Of a stretch of 64,000 nucleotides of DNA, positions 10,584 to 18,501 are shown one piece after another. A program made the position numbers and the translations under genes. Within the stretch, counting starts at the first letter, position 1. Every line of letters begins with the position of its first letter. Source of the DNA: Prauserella marina (lineage in GTDB: Bacteria; Actinomycetota; Actinomycetes; Mycobacteriales; Pseudonocardiaceae); assembly GCF_002240355.1 (NCBI RefSeq), contig NZ_CP016353.1, positions 4,751,001-4,815,000 on the forward strand, given 5' to 3'. Under the pieces are notes generated by a model, which saw nothing but the letters and a program-made list of their open reading frames with translations, did not search any database and was not told the DNA's origin.

Positions 10584-11982
10584 GCCGCGCCGACCGCTGC
10601 AACCCCGAGGCGATCAGCAAGGCGACGCCACCGATCGCGGCCATCACAAGGAAAACATCGGAGTATGCCTGGCCTTCCGAAGCGGAGTACAGCGGATTGA
10701 ACGCGTCCGCGTCCGCGCGCGCCGCCGCGAGCACCCCGAAGACAGCAGGCCCTGTTCCGGCGCCGAGAAACTGCGCTCCCTGGAGTATCCCGATTCCGGC
10801 ACCGGCTTGCCCGGCAGGCAGCACCCCGGCCACGGCGCCGATGAGCGGGGTCAGCACGAGCAGGAAACCGAGACCGATCCCGGCCATCCCGGCGCCGGCC
10901 GGAACAACGGAGGAACCTCCCGCGAAGGTGGAAAGTGCCAGCGCGGACCCGGTGATGAGCGCGAGACCGGTCAGCACGAGCGGGCGGGCTCCGAACCGGT
11001 CGGCGGCGCGGCCGATCGCGGGGGCGAGCACGGCGGCGACGATACCGGCCGGGATCATGACCAGGGCTCCCGCACCCGGTGTGAGGCCGTTGACCTCCAC
11101 CACCAGCAGCGGAACGAACACGAGCCCACCGAGATTGACCATCATCGCGAGGAACACCACGACGAGCGCGATGCGGTAGACCCGGTCGCGCAGCAACGAA
11201 AGCGGAATGAACGGCTTCGCGGCGCGGGCCGTGCGGAACCCGAAGAGCACGAAGGCCGCCACCGCCGACACTAGGCTTGTCCACGCGGCCGGATCGGCGA
11301 AACCGGCAACCTGGGCCCTCGTCATGCCGAACAACGCCAGCCCCGCACCGGCTCCGAGCAGGATGCCGCCGAGCATGTCGAAGCCGCCCGCGCCAGCGGG
11401 TCGTTCACCGGGAAGCACCTTCCAGGCGGCGGGCAACAGTGACAACGCGGCCACGAACATGATCCAGAACAGCGCGGGCCAGCCGAGCAACTGCCCTGCC
11501 CCGCCACCGATCGCGGGGCCCGCCGCCGCTCCGATCCCCGCTCCCGCCGAAACCACGCCGATGCCCATGCCCCGCTTGCCTTCCGGCAGTGTTCTGGTCA
11601 CCGCGACGACCGAGAGCACGGGCAACCCCGCGGCCCCCATGCCCGCCACGACGCGCCCCGTGACGAGCACGAGCAGGCTGGCGGCCAGCGCGCACACCAG
11701 AGTGCCCAGTGCGTAGACCAGCAGTGCGAACACGAAAAGGCCGCGCAGGCTGAACCGGTCGGAAACCCGGCCATAGAAGGGAATTCCGACCGAGAAGGTC
11801 AGCAGGAATCCGGTCACCACCCAGGCCAGTTCCGGCTCCCCCGCGCCGAACGCCGTTCCCATCGTCGGCAGCATCAAGGTGACCATGTCGCTGGCCACGA
11901 CCGTGACGAGCACGGCGGGCACGAGCACCGCCAGCAACGCCGGTGCCGACCGGGCTCCCGCGACGGTGGATACGGACGTCAT
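10549..11982 (-). CDS. MFS drug-efflux type transporter (14-helix, DHA2-like)
   Basis: 477 residues with about 14 hydrophobic segments; motif A-like GRVSDRFSLRGLF after helix 2 and the start LAVLVPAVLVTVVASDMVTLMLPTM are typical of proton-driven multidrug exporters (EmrB/QacA-like). I start at ATG 11982 (MTSVS), nine bases after GGAGG, rather than at an in-frame GTG/ATG at 12015. The promoter contains the palindrome AACCAATTTGGTT at 12010-12022, and the next gene upstream is an Rrf2-family regulator on the same strand, so drug-inducible repression is probable. Substrate unknown. Confidence 0.9.
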   Translation of the reverse strand: MTSVSTVAGARSAPALLAVLVPAVLVTVVASDMVTLMLPTMGTAFGAGEPELAWVVTGFLLTFSVGIPFYGRVSDRFSLRGLFVFALLVYALGTLVCALAASLLVLVTGRVVAGMGAAGLPVLSVVAVTRTLPEGKRGMGIGVVSAGAGIGAAAGPAIGGGAGQLLGWPALFWIMFVAALSLLPAAWKVLPGERPAGAGGFDMLGGILLGAGAGLALFGMTRAQVAGFADPAAWTSLVSAVAAFVLFGFRTARAAKPFIPLSLLRDRVYRIALVVVFLAMMVNLGGLVFVPLLVVEVNGLTPGAGALVMIPAGIVAAVLAPAIGRAADRFGARPLVLTGLALITGSALALSTFAGGSSVVPAGAGMAGIGLGFLLVLTPLIGAVAGVLPAGQAGAGIGILQGAQFLGAGTGPAVFGVLAAARADADAFNPLYSASEGQAYSDVFLVMAAIGGVALLIASGLQRSARLRRRPRSPASP

Positions 11983-12009
11983 GCTGGATGCCTCCGGAGT
12001 ATTTATTGC

Positions 12010-12022
12010 AACCAATTTGGTT
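12010..12022. promoter_or_regulatory. Palindromic operator upstream of the MFS gene
   Basis: Perfect 6+1+6 inverted repeat AACCAA-T-TTGGTT, 28 bases before the MFS start, within an AT-rich patch (ATTTATTGCAACC). A related GTTACAG sequence follows here and recurs at 12548-12556 upstream of the Rrf2 gene (TAGTTACAGTTCG). Probable binding site of the Rrf2 protein. Confidence 0.6.
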
Positions 12023-12065
12023 ACAGTTAGGGCAGCGAAAAAGCGGCGCTGAACAGCCGTCCTGT

Positions 12066-12506
12066 TCAGCGCCGCGACGGCAGGGAGCGCTCGGCGATCA
12101 GCACCTGCGACACGAGGTCGTCGATCGTCGTCCGGCCAAGCCGTTCCCGCATGGCCTGCTCGGCGGCCTGGAACTCCACCTCAAGAATGGCCTGGATGTG
12201 CCGTCCCACCTCGCATTCCGAGTTGGGCGGATGCGGATGCCTGGCCAGCACCTGTTCTGCCTCGACGGCGATGTGCGCGTCGTGGAGCGTGATCTCCCTC
12301 GGACCGCGGGCGAGCGACCAGCCGCCGCCGCGCCCCTCGCTCGACAACACCAGACCCGCGTCGCGCAAGCTGCCGAGGATCCGTCGCACGAGGACGGGAT
12401 TGCTCGCAAGGCTTTCCGCGATCTCGGCCGACGTCAGCGAACGTTCCCAGCGAGCGAGCATGGTGAGCGCGTGTATCGCGACCGCGCTCCGGCTACTGAG
12501 ACTCAC
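12066..12506 (-). CDS. Rrf2-family transcriptional regulator
   Basis: 146 residues: an N-terminal winged helix with the Rrf2 signature (RSAVAIHALTMLAR, NPVLVRRILGSLRDAGLVLSS, EGRGGGWSLARGP as the wing). The short C-terminal part contains a single Cys (SECEVG) and no CX5CX7C cluster, so it is unlikely to bind an Fe-S cluster like IscR/NsrR and resembles the YwnA/CymR-like branch that responds to small molecules. It precedes the MFS gene on the same strand (84-base gap containing a palindrome) and is divergent to a MarR gene. Likely represses the pump and itself. Confidence 0.88.
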   Translation of the reverse strand: MSLSSRSAVAIHALTMLARWERSLTSAEIAESLASNPVLVRRILGSLRDAGLVLSSEGRGGGWSLARGPREITLHDAHIAVEAEQVLARHPHPPNSECEVGRHIQAILEVEFQAAEQAMRERLGRTTIDDLVSQVLIAERSLPSRR

Positions 12507-12603
12507 CGCGTTCCTTCCACGCCGACCATCAAACTGCCATCAAGCTAGTTACAGTTCGAACCGCTGTCAATCACCCGACTTGCACAGCTCGCCGTCGCGC
12601 GTT

Positions 12604-12620
12604 ATGCATGAGTCATGCAT
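12604..12620. promoter_or_regulatory. Perfect palindrome over the MarR start codon
   Basis: ATGCATGA-G-TCATGCAT, an 8+1+8 perfect inverted repeat whose right arm contains the ATG (12615) of the MarR gene. There is no ribosome binding site in front, which suggests a leaderless message and an autoregulatory operator that overlaps the transcription start. Confidence 0.65.
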
Positions 12621-13130
12621 GAAAGGGTCGCCAATCTGCTGGGTGCCGCCGCACTGGCCGTGACCGACCGGGTGCTCGCCGGAGCGCGGGCCAATGCGGG
12701 AGTGAGCGCCAGCGGCGCCGCCGCCCTCGTGGTGGCATCCACCGGCCACGAACTGAGTGTGACCGAACTGGGACGCAGGATCGGGCTGAGTCAATCGGCC
12801 GCCGCGCGCATGGTCGACTCACTGGAAGGCAAGCGTTTGCTGGAACGGCGGCCCCGGCACGGCAGAGAGGTCGCCGTCGGGCTCACCGACGAGGGCCACA
12901 GGGTCGCCCGTGGCCTGCTCGACGCGCGCGGCACCGGGCTGGAGAGCCTGCTCGACGCGCTGAGCCCAGCCGAACAGAAGCAGCTCGGCGACTTGCTGAG
13001 CACCCTGCTGACCCGCATCCACCAGGACGTCGGCAACGCGGACCTGCTGTGCCGGTTGTGTGACCGCGCGAGCTGCACCACCGACGCGGTGTGCCCGGTC
13101 GGGCAAGCGCAGCGGGACGGACCGGGCTGA
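12615..13130 (+). CDS. MarR-family regulator with C-terminal cysteine cluster
   Basis: 171 residues. The winged helix is clear (LSVTELGRRIGLSQSAAARMVDSLEGKRLLERRPRHGREVAVGLTDEG). Beyond the usual MarR fold, the C-terminus carries four cysteines in CRLCDRASCTTDAVC (C-x2-C-x4-C-x5-C), which could bind a metal or sense thiol-reactive compounds. It overlaps a perfect palindrome at its start and is followed after three bases by an EamA transporter, so the pair is one operon in which the regulator probably controls the exporter. The Cys cluster function is inference. Confidence 0.88.
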   Translation: MHERVANLLGAAALAVTDRVLAGARANAGVSASGAAALVVASTGHELSVTELGRRIGLSQSAAARMVDSLEGKRLLERRPRHGREVAVGLTDEGHRVARGLLDARGTGLESLLDALSPAEQKQLGDLLSTLLTRIHQDVGNADLLCRLCDRASCTTDAVCPVGQAQRDGPG

Positions 13131-13133
13131 GCG

Positions 13134-13964
13134 ATGGGCGCGCTGCTCGCCCTGGCATCGGCGATCTGTTACGGCCTTTCCGACTTCGTCGGCGGGCTCG
13201 TGGCCCGCAGGGCGCCGTTCGCGACCGTCGCGTTACTCGGACAGGCCGGCGGGCTGGTGTTCGCGCTCGCCTTCGTCCCGGTCGTGCCCACCGGCGCGGT
13301 GGGCGCCGCCGACCTCGGCTGGGGAGCGCTGTCGGGGGTCGGCACCGGAATCGGCATGCTCTTCCTGTTCCGTGGACTGGCGGATGGCGCGATGAGCGTG
13401 GTCGTTCCGGTCAGCGCGGTGGGCGGTGTCGCGTTGCCCGCGCTCGCGGGAGTCGCCTTTCTCGGTGAGCGACCTCCACCGTTGTCCTGGCTGGGAATCG
13501 CGGTCGCCGTTCCCGCGCTGTGGCTGGTCTCCCACACTCGCTCCGGCACCGGCGGTGTCCCCGGCCCCGTCGCGAACGGGCTGATCGCGAGCACCGGAAT
13601 CGCCGTGCAGTACCTCGCGCTCGCGCAAGCCACGCCCGCTTCTGGCGGGTGGCCCGTCGTCGCTGGCCGCGTCGCGGCGATCCTCACTGTGCTGCCGTGG
13701 ACCCGCGCCCCCAGACTGCGCTTACGACCCGCTGCCATTCCACTGCTCGCGGCGCTCGCCGGGATCGCGGCCGCGCTCGCGTTGCTGTGTTATCTGCTCG
13801 CCACGCGGCACCAGCTCGTCGTGATCGCCGTGGTGCTCTCCTCGCTCTATCCGGTCATACCTGTGGTGCTCGGCATTGTCGTTCTGCGAGAACGACTGCG
13901 TGCCACACAAGTGGCCGGACTGCTGGCCTCGGCGGCGGCCGTCACGCTCCTCACCGCGGGGTGA
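13134..13964 (+). CDS. EamA/DMT-superfamily transporter
   Basis: 276 residues with ten hydrophobic helices in two five-helix EamA repeats (residues ~1-130 and ~145-275); the second repeat ends VVLGIVVLRERLRATQVAGLLASAAAVTLL, the classic EamA tail. ATG 13134 starts three bases after the MarR stop. The family exports amino acids, purines or drugs; the substrate is unknown here. Regulated with the MarR gene. Confidence 0.9.
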   Translation: MGALLALASAICYGLSDFVGGLVARRAPFATVALLGQAGGLVFALAFVPVVPTGAVGAADLGWGALSGVGTGIGMLFLFRGLADGAMSVVVPVSAVGGVALPALAGVAFLGERPPPLSWLGIAVAVPALWLVSHTRSGTGGVPGPVANGLIASTGIAVQYLALAQATPASGGWPVVAGRVAAILTVLPWTRAPRLRLRPAAIPLLAALAGIAAALALLCYLLATRHQLVVIAVVLSSLYPVIPVVLGIVVLRERLRATQVAGLLASAAAVTLLTAG

Positions 13965-14069
13965 GAGATCCGCGAAGCGAGCCAGTTTCACCATGATGCC
14001 AACGGATGAATTGGCGGTGACCCAACAGGTTGCACATCGTAGGCATTTCGACGGAGTGGGATTTGAAAC

Positions 14070-14528
14070 TCATCTGCTTACGGTGACAAGCAGCGGTGAA
14101 TCAAACCCCTCTCCGGCGACGACCTCGGAGACAAGCGTCACCAGCCAGCCAATGGCAGCCAATGGCAGCCAACGACCATTCCACCACCCTGAACCGAAAA
14201 GAAGATTAGTACACAACCGGAACATTCCAAAATGCCCCGGAATCTCCGGTGAACCGGCGCAGGCATGACCTTCGCTTGCTGGATGGATTTCTGACTTGAT
14301 GATCTTTCGGCTAAATCTTGCCAACCGTCGTTCGAACGATCCTTCGGTTGAGATGACGGAATTCCCCCGACCTGCGCTCAGTGCAACAAGCACGTCTACG
14401 TCGTTATCTGATCCAATATCAGAGAACCAGCCTGAGTCCTGAATCAACTGACCAGCCTTGGCCTGTTCCGGCAATTCACCTCGTGAATAAATTCCGTCCA
14501 ACGGGAGCAAGATCTGCAAGGCATTCAC
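14070..14528 (-). pseudogene. Low-GC reading frame, possible gene remnant
   Basis: A frame open from just after a TGA near 14,600 to 14070 without a good start (GTG 14528 or TTG) or ribosome site. The reading ALQILLPLDGIYSRGELPEQAK then GWFSDIGSDNDVDVLV looks protein-like, but codons such as GGA, ATT, TAT, TCA and CGA are unlike neighbouring genes, and the second half degenerates. It lies beside a transposase remnant, so I read it as acquired DNA undergoing decay. No family recognised; it may not be translated. Confidence 0.35.
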
Positions 14529-14644
14529 GTTGACGTTCCCGATTCTGGAAACAACATCACCCGCACATGCGAGAAAGGGGCTGAACCCGGCAGCAATTCA
14601 CCCGACAAGAGATCAGTAACGGAAACCTGAAACCAGCCAACACT

Positions 14645-14719
14645 TCATTCCCGGCGGATGAGCGGTTCCACCAACGCCCACGACTCGTCGAGCACCAGCC
14701 GCCGCGACAACTCATCCAT
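14645..14719 (-). mobile_element. IS5-family transposase N-terminal remnant
   Basis: On the minus strand, 24 codons read MDELSRRLVLDESWALVEPL then IRRE and a stop. The segment LSRRLV-DE-WALVEPL is the typical N-terminus of IS5/IS112-type actinobacterial transposases. The rest of the element is missing, so this is a relic of a past insertion. Confidence 0.6.
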
Positions 14720-15010
14720 CACGAGTCGTGATCTTGCCCGCACCTCAACCAACATCCAACCGAGACACACTCTTAGCTTGGTCCGGATCGCTGCCCGCCT
14801 GGCCAGAAGCTCTTCAACAAATCCTCGCCCCAGTTACCTGAATTAGCGGTGCTGAGCGGAACGGTAAGGCGGCGCTCGTGCGCGAGGGTACCACGGCCGA
14901 GCTCACAGTCGTTCTGATCGATGACGGCGCTGATCCGCGGCCCGGGACGGTGCCGAGTTCCGCGCTACGGTGCCGTCGACCTCGAGCCGTCTGCTCCCTG
15001 ACGCCGAGAG

Positions 15011-15037
15011 ATTGTTGAACAATACTCTTGTCCTCAT
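15011..15037 (+). promoter_or_regulatory. Palindrome and -10-like element before the secreted-protein gene
   Basis: ATTGTT-G-AACAAT (15011-15023) is a perfect 6+1+6 inverted repeat, followed by a -10-like CATAAT at 15035. Both precede the small secreted protein by 50-80 bases. Promoter/operator function is inferred from position and AT content. Confidence 0.45.
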
Positions 15038-15089
15038 AATCAACACTGGGTTACAGTGCGCCATCGCTTCCGACAGGAAAGGATTTTTG

Positions 15090-15491
15090 ATGAAGTCACG
15101 CATGGGTGTCCGCGCTGCGGTCGCCTTGTCGTCCGGAGCCTTGGCGGTCCTGGCCTTCCATGGCACCGCTTCAGCAGCCCCGGCCCCGCCCGGCGGGGGC
15201 AGCTGGGACCACACCTGGTCGGGCGCGGCCGGTGATTTCAAGGTGTACGTGAAGGAATACGGCGACGTCATCTCTGTGTGCGACACGAAGAAGGACGGCA
15301 AATCTCCGACTGTGTGGGTCGGCCCCGGGTCAACCACGCGGTACAAGTTCACGGTGCCCGGCGGCACGGGCAGTTGCGCAACGAAGAGCGCTTCGCTCGG
15401 CGGTAAGTACAACCTGCCCGAGGGGCAGAAGTTCACGGTCACGGCGTGCAGCTGGGGTTGTGGCGCCAAGCCGTTCGTGAACGATCACTGA
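15090..15491 (+). CDS. Small secreted protein, function unknown
   Basis: 133 residues from ATG 15090 behind AGGAAAGG. The N-terminus (MKSRMGVRAAVALSSGALAVLAFHGTASAAPA) is a Sec signal peptide with cleavage likely after ASA or AAP. The mature ~100 residues hold four cysteines (VCDTKK, GSCATKS, TACSWGCGAK), enough for two disulfides, and Trp/Gly-rich strands (GSWDHTWSG). I do not recognise the family; small actinobacterial exported inhibitors and spore-associated proteins look similar. It stands alone between non-coding stretches. Confidence 0.75.
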   Translation: MKSRMGVRAAVALSSGALAVLAFHGTASAAPAPPGGGSWDHTWSGAAGDFKVYVKEYGDVISVCDTKKDGKSPTVWVGPGSTTRYKFTVPGGTGSCATKSASLGGKYNLPEGQKFTVTACSWGCGAKPFVNDH

Positions 15492-15514
15492 GCCAGGCCT
15501 GGGGAAATACCGGT

Positions 15515-15552
15515 CGCCGGCGAGCCAATGCCGATCAGGCTGCTCGCCGGCG
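15515..15552. terminator. Inverted repeat after the secreted-protein gene
   Basis: CGCCGGCGAGC (15515-15525) pairs perfectly with GCTCGCCGGCG (15542-15552) across a 16-base loop, 24 bases after the stop codon. There is no T-run, so it may be a GC-rich actinomycete-type terminator or just a stable hairpin. Confidence 0.4.
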
Positions 15553-16461
15553 GCAACCGATGATGGAAGGCCGGGCCGATTTGGCCGATCGCGAGAATGG
15601 CGGGCTCGCGGTGCGCCATAGGTAATGGCCTCAGGCGTGGGCCCCGGCGCTGAGTTCCGCCCATGCGATGCCTCCGGTAATCTGCTACGAGCACATCCGG
15701 CAGAGTGTGGTCTGCTGGTGGTGCGCCTGCCCCGGCGTGGCCGCTCCGGCCGGGGGAGATCCGCGCGTGGGGTGCTCGCCAGACCGATGCGCTCTCCCGT
15801 AAAAATTCACGCGCCAAGCTTTTGCATAGCATCTTGCATTCAAGATACTTCAACGAGAGTAACGGACACCGAACAATCGACTACGAATCGGAACGAGAAT
15901 AACCCGCTGAGCAGAGCTGCTGATAGTGCAATTAACATCGCGCGGCGACCAGCAAAGCCGTGGCACGCGGATACGTTCGAGCGAACATCGGGTTCACGTA
16001 TCAGCTTTGTCCCATCGCCGTCAGCGCACAACCGGCAAGCCTCGCGGCGATACCCGCGATCTGGTCCGCCACATCAGACCCGACCAGCACCGACCCTCAG
16101 CCAGGCCCCGCCTCGCATGAACGCATCCTGCCCCCGGAACGGCCTGGTCCATTGTGGACTCCAAGTCGCCCCGAATTCTCCCGACAGACGCTCGTCGGCA
16201 CCGAGCCGGAAGCAGCCCGATCCGAATCCTGCCGCGACTCCGCGACTCGGTCACCCAACCCCGTACGGGCAACACTTCCGTCATCCCAACGCACGGCGAT
16301 CCTCCCCCTCACGCCGTTTCGCTGTCATTCACGGCCGAGATACTCCCCATCCGGCCCGCAACGGCTTCAGCCAGCATCGACCATAGCCACCCGCACGGGA
16401 ACACCGCAAGCGATCGCGCGATGACGACCAGGTTTGCGGCAGCCCTTACCGGCGCGCTAGC
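15553..16461. other. Gene-poor stretch, no supported gene
   Basis: About 0.9 kb between the secreted protein and the P450 operator. Open frames exist in several registers but none has a ribosome site with biased codon use or a recognisable protein. Local patches such as 15,798-15,960 are AT-rich compared with the surroundings. I see no promoter consensus or RNA gene. Confidence 0.5.
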
Positions 16462-16485
16462 CTTCTGCTACAGATGTAGCAGAAG
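16462..16485. promoter_or_regulatory. Perfect 11-bp inverted repeat, TetR-type operator
   Basis: CTTCTGCTACA (16462-16472), spacer GA, TGTAGCAGAAG (16475-16485). The TACA-nn-TGTA core is typical of TetR-family operators. It ends 16 bases before the P450 start, and a TetR gene is the second gene of this operon. Confidence 0.75.
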
Positions 16486-16501
16486 TGATCGGAGTTGCCG
16501 C

Positions 16502-17848
16502 ATGACCACCATTGGCGAAACCGATGAGCCGCGAGCGGCGCGCCGCTTCCGCGATCACACCCTGGCCTACGCTCCCGGCGAGCTGCTGCGGTGGCTACAC
16601 CGGCGACGCGGCCCGCTCGCGAAAATCGGGATGGGCACGGCGGGTTACACCTATCTGCTTGGCCCGGAGGCCAACCGGTTCGTCTTCGCCAACTCCGACC
16701 GGTTCCGCTGGCGGGACGCGTTCGACTGGCTGGTTCCCGTCGACGGCGAAACGTCGATGCTGCTCAGCGACGGGCACGAGCACCGGAGGCGCCGCAGGCT
16801 CGTGCAACCGGCCATGAACCACCGGCAGATCGCGGGCTACGTCGACACCATGACCGGCAACGCCGACCTCGCGATCGACTCGTGGCGGGCAGGGGAACGG
16901 ATCGACGTCTACCGGGAATTGCGCGCCGCGATCCGGCGCAGCACACTACAGGCCCTTTTCGGTCCGAGACTCGCCGCCGACGCCACGTTCTTCGGCGATC
17001 AACTACAGATTCTGCTCGACCTGTGCGACGGGCTTCCGCAGACCGTCGCGTTGCGAAGGAGACTGTCCACACCGGAATGGCGGAAGGCAATGGCCGCGAG
17101 GGACCGTGTGGACGAACGCATCTACGCCGAGATCGAGCACGTGCGCGCGGCCATTCCAGGGAAAGAGCAAACCGTACTCGCCTCCCTCGTCCACGGCACG
17201 GACGAAGAAGGGCTTCGACTGTCTGATGTGGAGATACGGGACCAGACGGTCACCCTGATCGTCGCGGGATACGAGACGACGAGCGCCGTCCTCGGCTGGG
17301 CCGTATACGCGATGCTCAGCACGCCTGGCGTGTGGGCCAAAGCCAAAGCCGAGGTTCTGGAGGTACTCGGCGACCGCACGCCGACGGCCGCCGACCTCAA
17401 GAATCTCAGGTACCTGACCAACGTCGTGCACGAGACATTGCGGCTCTACCCCGCCGTTGTCGTCGTCGGCAGGAGAGCGAACGAGGACATCGAGTTCGAC
17501 GGCTCGCTGATCCGCGAGGGAAGCATGGTCATCATCAGCCCCTACGTCACCCATCGCATGCCGCAACTGTGGAGGGAACCCACCCGGTTCCGGCCTGAAC
17601 GCTGGGATCCCCGCGACCCGGGATACCGCAAGCCGACCCCGCACGAATTCCTGCCGTTCGGTTCGGGGCCGCATCGCTGCATCGGCTCGTCCATGGCGAG
17701 TACCGAACTCATCGTGATGCTGGCCAGGTTGCTCGCGAGGACCACGCTGTCCCTTCCCGCGCAACGTATTCGCCCTGCCAGCATGATCTCCCTCCGGCCC
17801 GCACGGGGCCTGCTCGCCGACGTGGTCGCGACCGGTTCCCGTGCGTGA
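16502..17848 (+). CDS. Cytochrome P450
   Basis: 448 residues from ATG 16502. Visible: I-helix oxygen-binding motif VAGYETTSA, K-helix ETLR, the PERW-type segment FRPERW, and the haem-thiolate loop FLPFGSGPHRCIGSSMA with the axial Cys. The longer length and PERF/W-type signature resemble the bacterial CYP102/CYP110/CYP197-like class rather than the ~400-residue soluble CYP105 type. No ferredoxin or reductase is adjacent, so electron donors come from elsewhere. It hydroxylates a hydrophobic substrate that cannot be named. The gene is under a perfect palindrome and precedes a TetR gene by 15 bases. Confidence 0.93.
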   Translation: MTTIGETDEPRAARRFRDHTLAYAPGELLRWLHRRRGPLAKIGMGTAGYTYLLGPEANRFVFANSDRFRWRDAFDWLVPVDGETSMLLSDGHEHRRRRRLVQPAMNHRQIAGYVDTMTGNADLAIDSWRAGERIDVYRELRAAIRRSTLQALFGPRLAADATFFGDQLQILLDLCDGLPQTVALRRRLSTPEWRKAMAARDRVDERIYAEIEHVRAAIPGKEQTVLASLVHGTDEEGLRLSDVEIRDQTVTLIVAGYETTSAVLGWAVYAMLSTPGVWAKAKAEVLEVLGDRTPTAADLKNLRYLTNVVHETLRLYPAVVVVGRRANEDIEFDGSLIREGSMVIISPYVTHRMPQLWREPTRFRPERWDPRDPGYRKPTPHEFLPFGSGPHRCIGSSMASTELIVMLARLLARTTLSLPAQRIRPASMISLRPARGLLADVVATGSRA

Positions 17849-17863
17849 TGCTGTAATGCGGGC

Positions 17864-18496
17864 ATGAGCAACACGCCCCTGCGACCCCGGCAAACCGTGC
17901 GCAAGCAGCGCGCGGCCGACGCGGCGATCGAGGTGATCGCGGCGGACGGGTTACGGGGATTGACCCATCGTGCCGTCGACGTGCGGGCCGACCTTCCCTC
18001 AGGGAGCACGAGCAGTTGTTTCCGGACCCGGCTGGCGCTGCTGAAAGCGGTGCTCGACCGGATGGTGGAGCTGGATTCGGAAATGCTCGACCGGATTCCG
18101 GTGTCGGGGTGGAGCCTGGCCGGAAGGGCTGGGCGCGCGGCGATCGTGGACATGCTGACCGGAGTGCTGGAGTACGCGCTGGGGCCAGCGCGGTCGCGGA
18201 CCATCGCGAGGCTGGAGTTGTACCTGGACGCGACGCGGCACAGGGAACTCGAAGCGGAGTTGATCGCCGCGAACCGGGGGTTCGTCGAGCGGGTTGCCGC
18301 GGGAATGCGGGCGGCGAACGTGGCCGATCCGGAACGCGCGGCGCGGTTGCTGACGGCACAACTGGACGGATTGCTCTACGACGCGCTGGCGAGGCCGTTT
18401 CTCGACGGCGGCGACAGGGACACGTTGCGCCGCGGGATCGAAGTGATCGTGCACGGCTACACCGTTCCCGGCCTGCGCGGTAAACGCACCTCATAG
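17864..18496 (+). CDS. TetR-family transcriptional regulator
   Basis: 210 residues with an N-terminal helix-turn-helix region (AADAAIEVIAADGLRGLTHRAVDVRADLPSGSTSSCFRTRLALLKAVLDRM). The C-terminal ligand domain ends with a TetR_C-like segment (LLTAQLDGLLYDALARPF). It lies 15 bases after the P450 stop, so it is in the same transcript and probably represses it through the 11-bp inverted repeat at 16462-16485. The inducer may be the P450 substrate. Confidence 0.9.
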   Translation: MSNTPLRPRQTVRKQRAADAAIEVIAADGLRGLTHRAVDVRADLPSGSTSSCFRTRLALLKAVLDRMVELDSEMLDRIPVSGWSLAGRAGRAAIVDMLTGVLEYALGPARSRTIARLELYLDATRHRELEAELIAANRGFVERVAAGMRAANVADPERAARLLTAQLDGLLYDALARPFLDGGDRDTLRRGIEVIVHGYTVPGLRGKRTS

Positions 18497-18501
18497 GAGC
18501 G

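Noticed and set aside
14145-14175. Short tandem AATGGCAGCC repeat
   Set aside because: Only two copies; likely chance or slippage.
15625-16386. Open frames of up to 250 residues in the gene-poor stretch
   Set aside because: No ribosome site, no codon bias, Pro/Arg/Ser-rich composition typical of random GC-rich frames.
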